Positions 21,916 to 34,437 of a DNA stretch of 64,000 nucleotides are shown in pieces; position 1 is the stretch's first letter; every line of letters begins with the position of its first letter. The position numbers and the translations under genes were made by a program. The stretch is from Chaunax sp. Z400 (lineage: Eukaryota > Chordata > Actinopteri > Lophiiformes > Chaunacidae), in contig CM075194.1 of assembly GCA_037577475.1 (NCBI GenBank), positions 24,466,492 through 24,530,491 of the forward strand. The letters run 5' to 3'. The notes below the pieces were generated by a model. The model did not search any database and was not told where the DNA came from. It saw only the letters and a list, made by a program, of their open reading frames with translations.

Positions 21916-22598
21916 GACTCCAGAGTTCTTAATTTTGTACATTTTTTTTCTTTTTCCACGTCATTTAAAGTTTTATCAAGTTCCAGAGCCTTGACGAATA
22001 TCATTTCACAGTCTTGTGATTAGCATTTTTAACGAATTTAGTCAAAGAGTGCACTATCCTGATTCAGTTCTGAAGACCAACATCCAAGTTAGAATGTAGT
22101 AACAGGATCCCCTGCTGATAACATTATCTGAGGACAACGCTGCAAAAGTAGGCAAAGAACCACCTGATGTGGCTATGATAAGAGCTGATGTCAGATAGTC
22201 CTCTGAATTTAATCCAATTAGAATAATTAGATTATGACCCCAGCGCTCGTTTAGCTTACCTCATTCACGTACTACTTTCACTATTGCTAAACTCATATTG
22301 GTCAATTCAAAATTCATCTCATTTAACCATATTAGTATGAATGTGTTTTATTCACCAACATATCACTTAATCTTTGTTGATTTTAATCAGTAATAAATTC
22401 CATTTATTGCCACGTTGTTGCCCGATATATTTCTTTCTGCAGAGGTAGAGATCAAGGTGTTGAGGATTTGTTACTTATCACCAGATAATTGGGTTGATCA
22501 AAGAGTTTATTCCATTTTAATTATTTCCTTCATTTGAAGGTGGTGCCCCAAATTCAGCGAGTGCAAACTTCATATCTAAGTGGTTATTCACGCTACAG
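21916..22598. other. No gene recognised
   Basis: A/T-rich spacer between the retroelement tail and the decayed finger fragment. Confidence 0.5.
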
Positions 22599-22829
22599 AT
22601 GAGAAGCCTTGTAGTTGTAAAATGTATGAAAGATTTTAAACGGCCTAGTCAATTGACAGTCCACATGAGAATCCATACGGATGACAAGCCTTATAGTTGT
22701 AGAACATATGGGAAACATTTCAGACAGGCTGGTCATTTGACAGTCCACATGAAATGTGCCCACACTGCAGAGAAGCCACTAGCCTTTGAGAGAAATGTGG
22801 AAAAAGACATTGTTCTGCATATGAATTGA
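22599..22829 (+). pseudogene. Decayed C2H2 finger fragment (unit 1)
   Basis: A frame of 76 codons contains half a finger (CMKDFKRPSQLTVHMRIH), a DDKP linker in place of GEKP, and a second finger whose second cysteine is Tyr (CRTYGKHF) and whose last His is displaced. It looks like the residue of another array, 1.1 kb beyond the functional exon. Units 1 and 2 have it; unit 3 has lost it at the Gmr1-type insertion. Confidence 0.65.
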
Positions 22830-22932
22830 CAAAAGACAGATGATCACATGCAGGCGAGTAGCATTTTATTTGCAAACTAGAAAGCACTCGGAGAGCGCAG
22901 ACCTCCGCCAATGGTTGCGTCACTGAGAACTA

Positions 22933-24103
22933 TACTGACCAACAGTGGAAACACATAATTTTAAGAACCCTGTAATTTCTATTCACTAGCCCTAATCTAC
23001 TGAAACAAACAATCATGTGATACACTGAATAGACTTTTTTAAGTACCCACAACCAAAACATGTTAAATCATGAATAACCATCATTTAGTCACAACATAGA
23101 AATAACAGTCATTGATGCATTTCAGTGTAAATGATGGTGTTGGTGAGGTTTATTTCTGCATGATTGAAAAGACTTGGCCAAGGCAATAATTTACTGGGTC
23201 TAATTAATGTCCTATTGAAACAACTGACGATGTCACGACCTCCGAAAAAACTTTCATGAATGGGCAGTTTGGGATGTTATGGTCGGAACTCGGCAGATCC
23301 GTGCAGCACAGATGTTCCAGATGTTATTGCTGATTGCAAAGTGAACGGATATCACAAATTTTTGTGACAAATCCGGATTTAACTTGTAACACAGCTGGTG
23401 GTCGTTGGCATTTGTATCGTGGCTGCAGGGACCGCTATCCCATCGTATAGATCTGGGAAGTGGATCGTTTGGTGGTGGTGGGAGGCCACTGCTAATGGAT
23501 GACTGTCAGAACTTCTCCACATTCACAGTACACTGCAAGCCATCCGTTACCGAAATACGGTCCTAGGTCCCCACGTCATTCCCAGGATACAGCAATCGGG
23601 CATCACCTTCATGCATGACAATGCCAGACCACATGTCTGTCAGGAGTAGCCTACCTGGACCAGAACAATGTCGCTGTCCTTCCTTGACCAGCATTTTCAC
23701 AGATCTCAACCCAGTAAGCGCATCTATGGGACGTTCAGGATCACTGGGTGAGAGAGAGAGATCCTGCTCCAGCAACACATGAACAACTTGTCACAGCACT
23801 GCTGGAAGAATGACATGTCAACCTACAAGTCCAGATTGACATCTAATCCTTTCAGGAGCTGTAAAGTAGTGATAAATGGTGGAGGTAGACAGACTCAGTA
23901 GTGACTTTTATGTTCTCTGTCTCACCATCCACACTTTCTGACTTGTAAACATTAAGGCAAAAAACACTAATCTGCAGAAAAATGATTTTTTTCTGTATGG
24001 CTAAGGGATGAATATGATATGTGAACCATAATTTGCCTTTGATATTTAATATGAACAGGATGGCATGACATCAAAAAATATGCGTTTCTACTGTTGGTCA
24101 GTA
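22933..24103 (+). mobile_element. Tc1-A, complete ends, dead transposase (unit 1/2 junction)
   Basis: A 1,171-bp Tc1/mariner element bounded by TA and by inverted repeats TACTGACCAACAGT.GAAAC and its complement. The plus strand between about 23400 and 23830 carries a transposase relic: blocks such as LDQNNVAVLP and RERDPAPATHEQLVTALLEE are readable but interrupted by stops. The arbitrary unit boundary (23909) falls inside it, so one such element sits at every unit junction, a natural substrate for unequal crossing-over. Confidence 0.85.
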
Positions 24104-24281
24104 TATATACAACAGTTTCATAAAGTTTGAACCACAAATAATAACTTTTATTAACGTTATAGACGGAGTGCGGCAAAGCAGTGCTTACTGCAAGGAAAAT
24201 ATGGCTTTGACCAGAACCCACATGCACGTGTAACAGATTTAATGACCACAACTTCTTCAACAGTTTGTAAGTAAATACAGT

Positions 24282-24467
24282 GCAGCTGGATCCAGGTCAA
24301 TAAGAGCCACGACCAGAGGGGACTGTTACATGAAATTTAGGTCTACAACATTTGGTCAAAACTGCTTTTCAGTCAAGACTGCTGGGATGTGGAATTCTTT
24401 ACCACTGAGTATCAGAGAGTGTAGTACTTTTAAACATTTAAGGATAATTTTAAAAATGATTGAAGGA
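24282..24467 (+). pseudogene. LINE 3' ORF fragment (unit 2)
   Basis: Same K-WNSLP fragment as at 375-560. It differs downstream by single bases, for example TTTCAGCTACA in place of TTTCACCTACA. Confidence 0.5.
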
Positions 24468-25288
24468 TACTCAGGCATGTGGTCACTGACTACTGTAACA
24501 TTACCATTTTTTCAGCTACAATACACGTTGTACTGTGAGAGAGGGACTGGACACACATCCACCCCACAGCCACCCTGGTTCTACTGTGGGCATGAACCGG
24601 GCGAACAGGAACCATAAACATGAACTAAAGCAGTATTTTACTTTTTTTTAAAACACAAATTATATCTAAATTGTGTACACAGCTCTTTATGAGGAAATGC
24701 CTGCCCCAAATGATCAGTCTCCAGTGGTTCCTGTGAAAATGTCAATACACTTACCAAGCTGTTTGTCATTGTTCCTTTAAAGAGGCAGCACACTCTGGAT
24801 TCACTTACTCATTTTTTCCATGCTGTTGCACTGATTTCTCTTTATTTCAAACATGTAAAAAATAAAACAACAAACTAAATAAGCAGATAGACAAAACTAA
24901 AAGACAATAAATTTCATCCGCTAACACTTATACCGCACAATTTACATGCACAAAAAGTCTTATATTCCTAAGTACTTAACTGAACATGGAAGGTAATAAC
25001 TTCATGCAGCTTTATTTAACAAGCCTAGTTTTGTCTATAGGTTGTGACAGTTCAAATAAGACCAGACTATAACAGGACTTTACCTCCCATGCTGGATTAC
25101 ACAGGTCAGGATAGAGATCTGCATGTGCATACAGTATCTGAACCATACAAGCCACAGACTGGCCTTCTGGAAGGTTTTTTCCCTCTACCCTCCAACACAG
25201 ACTTCAGATTTGTAATCCAAAGAATATTCAGAGCAGCAGCAACAGAGACGTCTCCAGTATTTCTTTTACAGTTTTTTTTAATCAGACA
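24468..25288. other. No recognised gene (unit 2)
   Basis: Equivalent of 561-1386, including the unassigned frame at 25044-25292. Confidence 0.45.
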
Positions 25289-25606
25289 CTAGAAAAAGAG
25301 TGATTCATTTTTAAGAACCCGTGAATCCTCTTTAGCAGTCATCGCCCAGGTACCACCAATCATCAACATCTCCTTACCTTTAACCCAGAGGGTCTCCTGG
25401 TGGTGGAGCACTGGCAGGGACGTCTGGAGGTGTGCATTTGGACCACTACAGCGGGGACAGCATTCTTCCTGGCCAAACCACAGGTGCAGATTCAGTGTGT
25501 GGGGGAGTGTGTCATATGCTGACCTGATGATGAAGCTGAGCATTTCCTGTGGGATCTTCCACAGGCCCTCCATGCCGATGTCTCTGCCAATGATGCCCTC
25601 CCACAA
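25289..25606 (-). pseudogene. Retroelement-like cysteine-motif fragment (unit 2)
   Basis: Protein reading identical to the unit 1 copy over 105 codons; origin uncertain. Confidence 0.35.
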
Positions 25607-25999
25607 TGATCATTGCCAGGTTGACTTTTGTGTGGGTTTTCCTTTTGTTGCGTGTGGGACCTTGGTGCATTCTGTTTTTCACACATTAAAGAGTTTATCA
25701 TACCATTTGAGGGAGATTTGAATGATTCCCACATTACTTAACAATCTTGTGTTACAATCCATTGTCCTTTAAAAGTTTCAGAACGAAGTAGGAAGAACGA
25801 AGAAGTTTTATAATCAATGATATTCTCTTCACCTGTCAGTGGTTATAATGTTATGGCTGATCGGTATGTCAGATTCTATGTCTTCAGACATTATAGAATC
25901 CCTGCCCTTCTGTCTGCTTCTCTTTTCTCCTGCTGACTGTACACTCTATAAACCTGAACATGACACATGATGTCTGTTTTTGTGTTTCTGTGTCTTCAG

Positions 26000-26086
26000 G
26001 ACTGACGTTTCTCAGTACTGTGTGTATGAGGAGGGTCAGATGGTGAAAACGGTCTCCAGTCTGCAGAGTTACAGCACTCAGCCAAG
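26000..26086 (+). pseudogene. dglucy: dglucy exon a (unit 2)
   Basis: Same 87 bp and splice sites as the unit 1 copy. Downstream, the hAT insertions of unit 1 are absent, so exons a and b are only 0.9 kb apart here. Confidence 0.68.
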
Positions 26087-26326
26087 GTATTTTAACAAAT
26101 ACACAGCAGCCCACTGGTTTGGCTGGGTCTGAACACAAATGAAGAGTTCTGCATGGGCCAAAACGTCCAGCCATAGACCAACCATAGTCCAACACCAACT
26201 CAGCTCACTGTGAGTTCTCTCTGATGCATGCAAAAACACACACAATAGTAATGTGCAGATCAGCTCTGAGTTGATCTGAATCCACATGTATGCATAAATC
26301 ATCCACCAGCCGCCCACCTTAACAAG

Positions 26327-26727
26327 TGTGTAATGGTAAAAATGCACCTTCAATGTATCTCTTAATTTTACAACACAAATTTTATTCACAGACACTCATG
26401 ACCATATTAGGACTGTCTACTTACAGAGGCAATGCCTGAAAACCAAGGAGGCGAAGGAGCAATCTCCTCCACCCGAAGTGATATCAAAACACTCTGCAAA
26501 ATAACACCTGCTTCTCGCCCTTTCACGCAGCATTCTCTGTATAAAAGATTGTTTGTGAAGGCTTATCTTCACTCCTCTGCTGAATCAGACTGTGTTTCAC
26601 TCTGCTTCCAGATTGAGTCTTCTATGTGCACAAGAATAAAAATTCTTAGACAACTCGATTTTCTAAAGTCTTTATTTCACCAGTATCTCTTCACGGAGTA
26701 GACAATTAGGTACAAATCTCCACAACA
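26327..26727 (+). mobile_element. Candidate solo LTR (unit 2)
   Basis: A block of about 400 bp absent from unit 1. It begins TGTGTAATGG and ends CCACAACA. TATAAAA at 26540 and AATAAA at 26635 are spaced as in a compact LTR promoter plus polyadenylation signal. No target duplication could be found and the flanks have diverged, so it could instead be ancestral sequence lost from unit 1. Confidence 0.4.
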
Positions 26728-26968
26728 ATCGATTTTCTCTCATTTAAAAACCCACATCTGCATGGGGGGTTTCACTGCACCAATACTGGACCCTGTCGGC
26801 AAAGTGGACGTTAAAATTATACGTAGCTTTTCAGGTGGTTTCTTTTTTGTGTGTTGTGTTAATGATTTCCTTTAATTAGAGATGCTGCTTTGAGTATTTT
26901 AATGTTTCCATGTGCATAGTAATGTCACTGCAGCAAATATAAACTTCTCCTTTTTATTGTGCTGCCAG

Positions 26969-27074
26969 GATTACATCAGAGCTGCAGGCTGTGCATCATG
27001 GTTCGTTGTCAGACATGGTGTGTTTCTATCTGGGCTGCAGTTTTGGCTTTGAGGGAATTCAGAATTACATTTAA
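26969..27074 (+). pseudogene. dglucy: dglucy exon b (unit 2)
   Basis: LSDMVCFYLGCSFGFE is retained; the frame runs into a stop as in unit 1. The last residues read G-I-Q rather than R-I-Q. Confidence 0.68.
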
Positions 27075-27523
27075 TTCACCAGAATTGGTGCATTAAATGT
27101 CAGAAAATGGGGGTCAATGCCAGTCACAATCTCCTAAAGCCCAAGGTGACAGCTTCAGATGTCTTGTTGTGTTTGACCAACAGTATTCAGGCTCCAGTGA
27201 TATAAAACAGAGAATATTCCATATACTAGCTTTAGATGAGCTGAACACAATGAATTTTAATTTTAATTTCACCTGAAAAATGGTTTCATTGAATAATCAG
27301 TTAAAAATAGTTTCTGCTTATTGCTGTTCAATTTTTGTATTTGATCGACTCCTTGTTTTACCTGTTTGACATAAAACAGATTAAAAATGGATCAAATATA
27401 ATAGATGTATAATAGTCTGTTTGAGAGTTTAGAGTGAAGCATCTTAATGAGACCATGTGATCATTTGGACGGTACACTGTTAATGTGTCTGCTAACAATA
27501 GTCATATTGTGTTTGTGTGTCAG

Positions 27524-27665
27524 ACTGCAGCTCCCTGTGTTCCTGCTGGAGTGTTTCACTGCCCTCTAGTGGTCACTATGCGTCCTATTCCAGCTGGCAT
27601 GTTGGATGCAGCAGTGGAAATCACTCACCTCAACCCGACTGCTCCTGTTCACATAGGAGAGCCAG
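27524..27665 (+). pseudogene. dglucy: dglucy exon c (unit 2), 9-bp deletion
   Basis: Lacks nine bases (within ACATGGAGC) that encode three residues of the AHGAP block in front of VHIGEP, so a conserved motif is damaged while the frame is kept. Splice sites are unchanged. Confidence 0.8.
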
Positions 27666-27708
27666 GTACACACACACACACACATACACACACACACACA
27701 CAAACACA

Positions 27709-27753
<45 letters not shown>
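27666..27753 (+). repeat. Short (CA)n and (CT)n (unit 2)
   Basis: About 44 bp of CA with one TA variant, then about 42 bp of CT; far shorter than in unit 1. Confidence 0.95.
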
Positions 27754-27757
<4 letters not shown>

Positions 27758-27775
27758 TTTATCTTTCTCCTTCAG

Positions 27776-27894
27776 GAGGAGTCGATCCTTTCTGCTCTGG
27801 TGAGATCTGGGATAAGATGTGGGAAAACTGGTCACCTGGCTATGGAGGTGGATGGTTTGACCTTTCACCCCACTCACTCTGACATCATCACCAG
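27776..27894 (+). pseudogene. dglucy: dglucy last exon, 3'-truncated (unit 2)
   Basis: Acceptor and MEVDGLTFHPTHSDII are present, but after ATCACCAG the sequence jumps to what is position 11351 in unit 1. About 310 bp, including the native stop, is deleted. Confidence 0.82.
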
Positions 27895-29169
27895 TAACAT
27901 ATAGAAGTTTCCAATCATGAATTCATAATGATTTTGTTTTTTTCAAGGAATTCAGTCTGTAAATCATCACCTGCTTATAAAATCAAAACAAGTCAATTCA
28001 AATTACTTTCCCACAATCTGTTGTCTGTTTTCTATAATTATCTCCAAATAAAAGAATCTCTGACTGTATGAAAGTCTCTCAATAACCTTTAGATTCTCTG
28101 GGTGTCTGATATTTATTGAATACTGTCACCACACGAGTCAACACATCCAACTTTATACAAGACAGCTTCATTTAAAGAATCCATTTCTAACACAGACAAT
28201 TCAAAGTGCTTATTTTCACTTTATATCACTTCTACAATCACTTTCTCTTATTGGCATTAATGAAAATATGTTCCATTAAAATGGAATAAATGTACCATTT
28301 GTTAAATAACATATTACACATTTAAGCAAATCACCATGTCCTTATTTAAAATACTAGACCTATATGAAACTGCGAGGAACATTATTAACCTTCCAAAACA
28401 GATCATGAATCAAACAATGATTAAAATTTCAGTTTCTCATGAAGAAGACATAACCTTGAATTCAGCGATGAATGGATTTGCCAAAGAGGCTGGAAGTGAC
28501 AGGAAAATAGTAATAAGGGAGTGCAATGAAAGCTAGTGACACAGTACAGAAACCACCAGTTATATTGATACCATAAGCTGTTAAGATCTGCATGCAGTGT
28601 TGCTGCATCAGGACACTCATAGGAGGCATGAGCGCAGGGTGGGTTCACATGAGACCATAAGAGATTCTGGGTGACAGGGTACTGAGGACCATGAGCGCTG
28701 CTTGCTATTCCTAAGTATGAATGCTGATGGCAAAACCAATATACCTGTAGCAATTAGCAGAATGGGATGACAATTATATACTTTACCAGATACAACATTG
28801 ACAATGAAGTGATTAGAGGAAACAGTAAAGATTATGCAATGACCAATACAATAAAATGTGGCAATTACCAGTGAAAGAATATACCTTATCAGCAAATTAC
28901 ACCTCAAGTAGCTGCTACACTCAAATGTTTCATGTTGTGACATTAGTATTTAGTATTTTATGTTTATATTGCAATGACAGTACTGCATAACAATTATTTT
29001 AACATTTTTAACGTTTCTTACATTGAATTTATTTTTGTATTGGTACTCCTATTCTTTAATTTAACTGTAAATTGAATGGATCGTGTTTCCAATATTATTA
29101 AATTTCCAGGTGGAATAAAGGGAGGACGATTATCCCTTTATAATGATTTTAAACACGAGTTTTGAATAA
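27895..29169. other. No recognised gene (unit 2)
   Basis: Equivalent of 11351-12490. An ATG-started frame at 28336-28536 (66 codons) is longer than anything at the same site in unit 1, where about 120 bp are missing. No domain seen. Confidence 0.45.
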
Positions 29170-29343
29170 ATACCATCAGCTACAGCGGAACAAAAAAGTT
29201 AGATCACTTCCTTGTCGGAACTTTAACTGCGGGACATTGAGCGGAAGTCAACAACACAAGTACCGTCAGCTTCATGTGTGCGGTGAACTAAGTGTAAGTT
29301 GATATTATATTTGTTTCGCAGCCACTTATTTCAGCAAACAAAA
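29170..29343 (+). promoter_or_regulatory. Candidate promoter of the zinc-finger gene (unit 2)
   Basis: ETS-type ACTTCC and GGAAGT cores as in unit 1, but the third GGAAGT is changed to GTAAGT (29294). Confidence 0.35.
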
Positions 29344-29479
29344 ATGTCTGCAGATAAATATTGGAGCGAGTTTCTGAAAAAGCGACTAAACGCTGCTAAT
29401 GAAGAAATATTTGGACCTTTTAAAAAAACCGGACTGCAGGATATCGTCTGGAAACCCGAATTAAAGTTACACCGTATAG
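29344..29479 (+). CDS. Zinc-finger gene exon 1 (unit 2)
   Basis: 136 bp as in unit 1, with Leu7 replaced by Trp (DKYWSEFL) and Asn to Thr in the KKTGLQ stretch. The donor is ATAG|GTAAAT and phase is preserved. It pairs with exon 2 at 37139. Confidence 0.78.
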
Positions 29480-30268
29480 GTAAATAAACTTCATTGTTTT
29501 ATTATAACAAAACAGATTAATTTGAGTGTCAAATAATCCAGACTGTTTGAATATAAAACGCTGCCAGGGTTTCCTCTACCATTGTACAGGCCTGGCGGGC
29601 TGCCAGACCAACGAGACCCCCGTCAGGCAAAAACAGGTCAAAAGTATTTTTTTTATATGCCACCTATCGCCATTCTCGTTCATTTGACAATAATCGTTTG
29701 CATTTGATCGTTTTGCTTCTGTGCTGCGCTGTGTTTGGGTGAGGGGAATGAAATCTCGTGCTGCGTGACTCTTTGTTCAACACGGTAGTTTTCTGATAAC
29801 GTCAACCAACCCGACAGAAGATGGCAAACGCGGCCGCCATCTTACGTAGGAAACATGCGCTCGCCTGAACAAAAGCTTTGACAAAGCCTGTATTCGAAGC
29901 TAAATTAGGCATTTATTTGAAGAATAAGTCGATCTACATTTGAAAATCGGTGTCAATTCGTAAAGATCGTTTCTTTATGCATATATTCATGAGACTGTTT
30001 ACTAACAAATATGCGATAAGGCACTAATATCGTGTTTAAAATAATGATACATAACTTGTATTTATTTGATGCGCACTTAGTACTAATAAAAGCACTATCA
30101 CTTGCTAATAAACAAATTTCAACATTATCATGCAGTCCAGTTGATCATATTAGTATGAAGTATGTGCTGATTTACAAGTGTACATTATGGCTTCGTTCTG
30201 TTGATAAGAAGTACATGTAACATTTTCGTAAAAGAAATAAATAACATTTGATGATATGGTCATTATAC
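29480..30268. other. Intron 1 start (unit 2)
   Basis: Equivalent of 12801-13588; the AAGATGGC inverted pair is at 29818-29843. Confidence 0.4.
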
Positions 30269-30491
30269 CTCTATATATTTAATAATTTTATCACCCATTT
30301 GTAAATGATCTGGCAGATCAAAAACAGATGGTTCTGCATGATCCCAAACGTGGATCGTCTGCCCAGTGCCGTCAAAGTCGGCTTCAGTAAAATGATCGCT
30401 ACAGATGCGATCGTGCCCCTTGGGGGACCAGCCTTCATCTCTTCTCATCAGAAATGCCCATCGGGCATGCCTGTTGGGATCATTTGGGAAT
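30269..30491 (-). CDS. THAP-domain exon, antisense (unit 2)
   Basis: Open, same length as in unit 1. Ser to Asn in FPNDPNRHARW; the ICSDHF Cys and His are kept. No first exon identified. Confidence 0.6.
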
Positions 30492-32319
30492 CTTAAAGTT
30501 TGGGTTAGAATTATCAGACTGTGTAGAGCCGTATTGACTTTCTGGTGAATTGTTGCTGTTCTGTGGGGAGAATACAAGACACAGAGTCATACTAGGGCTA
30601 ACTGTGTGTCTTATCTTGTAAATTACTGTCTTGATGCACATTGGAATACATTTATGAAGCAGACTGTTATTTCTCAAAATAACCTATGAAACGATATTCC
30701 TTCCCAACTACCGACAACCTTTCTGCAGGTTGCATGAACTCACTCTATGTCTGATCTTGTAGTGTAACACTAAAAGAAGACCGATTTTCTGACTGAGAAA
30801 CTGTTTAAAAATCAAGTGACATATGTGCACAAGACAGCACAGTGTTTCCCACAGGTTGAGAATTTACTTGTGGTGTGACGGACGGGTTCACTAATAAACT
30901 AGTCATAAAAAAGTTTATCACTTGCTCCATTTATTGCTAACGAATAATCACTCTAAATATCTTATTTATTTGATGAACATGTCAAAATAAATAATTTACA
31001 TAATAACAACAACACAACACTAACTCACATTGTGTCCCTTAAATACCCTACTTTGTGTCATTTAGTGCTTTTGTCATGTGCCTAGTTGCACAGTTGGCAT
31101 TCCCTGTTTGAACATTTGACTTTTCTTGGTTTGTAAAAAAACATTTCTAACCTGTCTGTATGGGTCTGCTTCAGGGGCAGGTCCAGTTATTGAGATTCTG
31201 AGGCCTGCAGCCAGGTGCTCTCCTTTAAGCTTGTTCCTTAGATCAGTTAAACTAACATAACCATTTGAAAGACAGCACAGCAGAAAATGTGCACATTGTG
31301 CTCTTTCATGGTTGAAAATCACTTACTCTGTTCATTGTTGAGAAGTCTCACTCACAATTCACAACAGTTTAAAGAATCTTTTATTTAACAAATACAGAGA
31401 GTAGAAAATATCAAACAATGTGCTTTGGTTAATACATGCCTGAGTCCTGTTTTAAATAACTATAATAATAATAATAATTTCAATATAATATAAAATCTAA
31501 TAATTATTTACATTACAGTAAGTATTATCAAACTTATTTGACAGAATTACAGGAAGTATTGGTCAGGAGGAGCTATTCATCAATCCGATGTGCTAAGAAT
31601 TAAATGCTTAAAACAAATTGTTGCTTACAGCCCTAATTAAACAAACCATGCTTTGTGAGATAAAGCCAGGACTTGAATTGTGGCATTTGAAACCCCTCAG
31701 GGTTCCACCCAGATTTGCAGTGCTTGGGATCTTCAGAAATTGAGTGCCTTATGTTTAGAATCAACAATACTTGACTGATAAATTAAATAAAGTGTCTCTG
31801 GGATAGTGGGATACCTGCAGCTGTGGTGTTTGCTGGCCCTGCTGATTTAGCCTCCCCACTTGTCCCTGCTTCCTCTGTCTCTCCACTCTGCCCTGCTGTG
31901 TCGCCACTTGTCCTTGCCATTTCTCTAACTGACATCTGGGATGACTATTTAGATCTTTTACAATTCTTACACCTGGTTATTTTCCTTATTAAACAGAAAA
32001 TTTATCATTTCGAATTCACGTTTCTCTGTTTCACGAAACTGAAACAAGCTTAATGACCGTGTTAACTGTAAAACACCACTGGACACAGAAAATAAACCTC
32101 ACCGCGACCGTCTGGGTTCGTCTTTTCACTGTTCCAACAATCACCAATTCTGGTTTGATCGAAATAAACCGTTAATTCACAGAGTAATTCTTAACACCAG
32201 TTTTCCCTGCTGCCGCTCTTTGCTGTTACTGCCTCATTCATGCTAATATTACTGGGGTATATTCGTATTCCAACCCTATTTGCATCCTGCCTGTGCTGCT
32301 CCCTGGCTAACCCTAACAA
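30492..32319. other. Intronic stretch (unit 2)
   Basis: Equivalent of 13812-15639; the unassigned minus frame lies at 31074-31322 with one Thr-to-Lys change. No gene recognised. Confidence 0.4.
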
Positions 32320-33292
32320 TTTTTTTAATTATGATCGATAAACAAAAGAAGTAAATAAAAAAAGATAAACATTTCAGATCTTTAGCATTAAGAAGAGGCA
32401 CTGTCTCAGGTAATAATATAAGATGATGATTCACTCTTTCCAAAATCCCCATTTCCGGACTCAGACCAAGTGGGAGCAAAGACTTGAGGGTATCAATAAC
32501 TTCCACAGAATGGGAGCAAATATGGAGAGATTCTGCAACAATTTCCAAATCAGTCCGACATAGAGTTATACACTTAAAGATTCTTCATCCAACTTATATC
32601 ACCCCCTCTAAAATTAAAAAGATAGACTCAAGTCTTGCTGACCTATGTTGGCATGGTTGTGGTCAAGTAGGGACGTTGATTCACATGTCATGGCACTGCC
32701 CTGCAGTAAACTGTTTTTGGACTGAAGTGTTTCACTGCATTTCAAGATTACTGGAAACTTATATCTCTGCTTGTCCAGTGGTCAGCCTATTGGGGAAGAA
32801 GGTTGCACAGATAAGGTCAAAAGAAGACAGGAAAATATTAAACTTGGCTTTTATGGCTGATTCTGTTAAACTGGAAGATTCGTAAACCAAAGTGTTTTTC
32901 TATAGAATCATGGTTAGAGGAATTTCTTGACCACCTCAGCATGGAACGTGTGGCCTATTTGATAAGTGAAAATAAATACAATTTTGAAAGAAATTTGGAA
33001 CAGATTTGGAAACAAATTTATGTTCAACAAATATCAATCAACGAATAAGAGACTAAATAGGACAACTCTGTCTTCCCTTATACATGCAGACCACGGGATA
33101 CATGGATGTTGAAATGAATGTTTGAGGAGCTATACTGCATTCCCCCATCCTTCCACCCCACAATGTCTTTGATTTTTGTGTAATAGAATTTATTTTTAGT
33201 TTATATGGAATTCTATATTTATGGATGTTGTTTATTTCCTTTATATTGTAAGTCTAATTTATGTTTAATTTTTTTTCCAAGTTTAAAAAAAA
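32320..33292 (+). pseudogene. L1-type ORF2 tail (unit 2)
   Basis: The frame at 32484-32885 carries the same C--C/VGT--H--W-CP block as unit 1. The 3' UTR is slightly longer here, with an extra TAAGTCTAATTTATG segment before the A-run. Confidence 0.72.
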
Positions 33293-34437
33293 GGGCTTAG
33301 CTATCTAGCCAATTAATCAATACACCACTCTAGCTAGCCAGTCCAACTAGCTACACACGAGTTAAAACACGATGTGTATAGAATGTAACGTTAACACACA
33401 GGCAATCCTTTAACACGTCTAATACAAACCAAGCTGCAAGAAATGATGATTTTTGTTATCGAGTTAAGAAAAAAAGTTACTTACCTCAAAAACTCAGATG
33501 CGGCCAGTCTCCGTCTGAATTTGACATAACGTTGCCGAATAAAACGGCCTGTCACGTATGTCTGGCAAGCACATTACCTTGAGAAAGCTCCATCCATTGG
33601 TCCACAGGTCTGTGTGCATCTCCCCAGCGCTGAGGACTAGTGTGCATTATGAAAAGACAATTGCGCTCAGGCTGTTGCTTGCTTCTACCTGGGTGGGTCT
33701 TAATTTACCCCCAGGTCTCGAGCTTTGTCCATACAAATACCCTGGCGATGCATGGAAAGATGAACCAACATTATGGCCAAGTGTAGAGCATGGTGATATT
33801 TACTGCTACTTTACCCTATGAGACCTACATTTCCGTTTTTACCTTCCATTGTGCTTTGCCTCATTATGTTGGAATTTTTTACAGTATCATCAAATGCTAC
33901 AGATTCAGATTCTGCACAACCTCAGCTAACTGTGTGTCACTCAATAAAGACTTCTTTACACTATAATAGGGTATATTAGACCATAAAACAAAAAGAAACA
34001 AAAGAAAACGGACCTTGAATCTTCAGGTTTTATTGAAAAAAAACACTGCAAATCATAATAACAAAAGAAAATCCTGACACATAAAGTTGCACAAATTTAT
34101 TTAGGATGTGCTGGAAGTGTTTTGAACTTTCAAAGTTTTCTGTTCTTGAGTTATGCCCATTACGTTAGGCAGTGTCCATAGACGTTTTTATTCAGGAATT
34201 GTCTTTCTTTTGATACTAATGCATACATCTCAAGGTGATATGCATGATGGCAGTTTCTCAGTTTTACACAGAGGGGACTGTCTCTGGAAGTCTCTGGAAG
34301 GTGGAGAACCTGGAGGGGTTGTTTCTGTAGGAGGGGATATTTGTGGCTCATTGGGAGGACCTGTCTGTCGTTCCTCCTTCTCCTCCTTCTCCTAGCACTC
34401 TTTTGGCACCTTTATTCATCATCAACTCTACAACATA
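33293..34437. other. Intronic stretch (unit 2)
   Basis: Contains the unassigned YPGDAWKDEPTLWP patch near 33721-33821; otherwise nothing recognised. Confidence 0.35.

Noticed and set aside
26432..26701. 89-codon frame in unit 2 (also 43221-43490) as a gene
   Set aside because: It spans the TATA box and polyadenylation signal of the candidate solo LTR and shows no domain.
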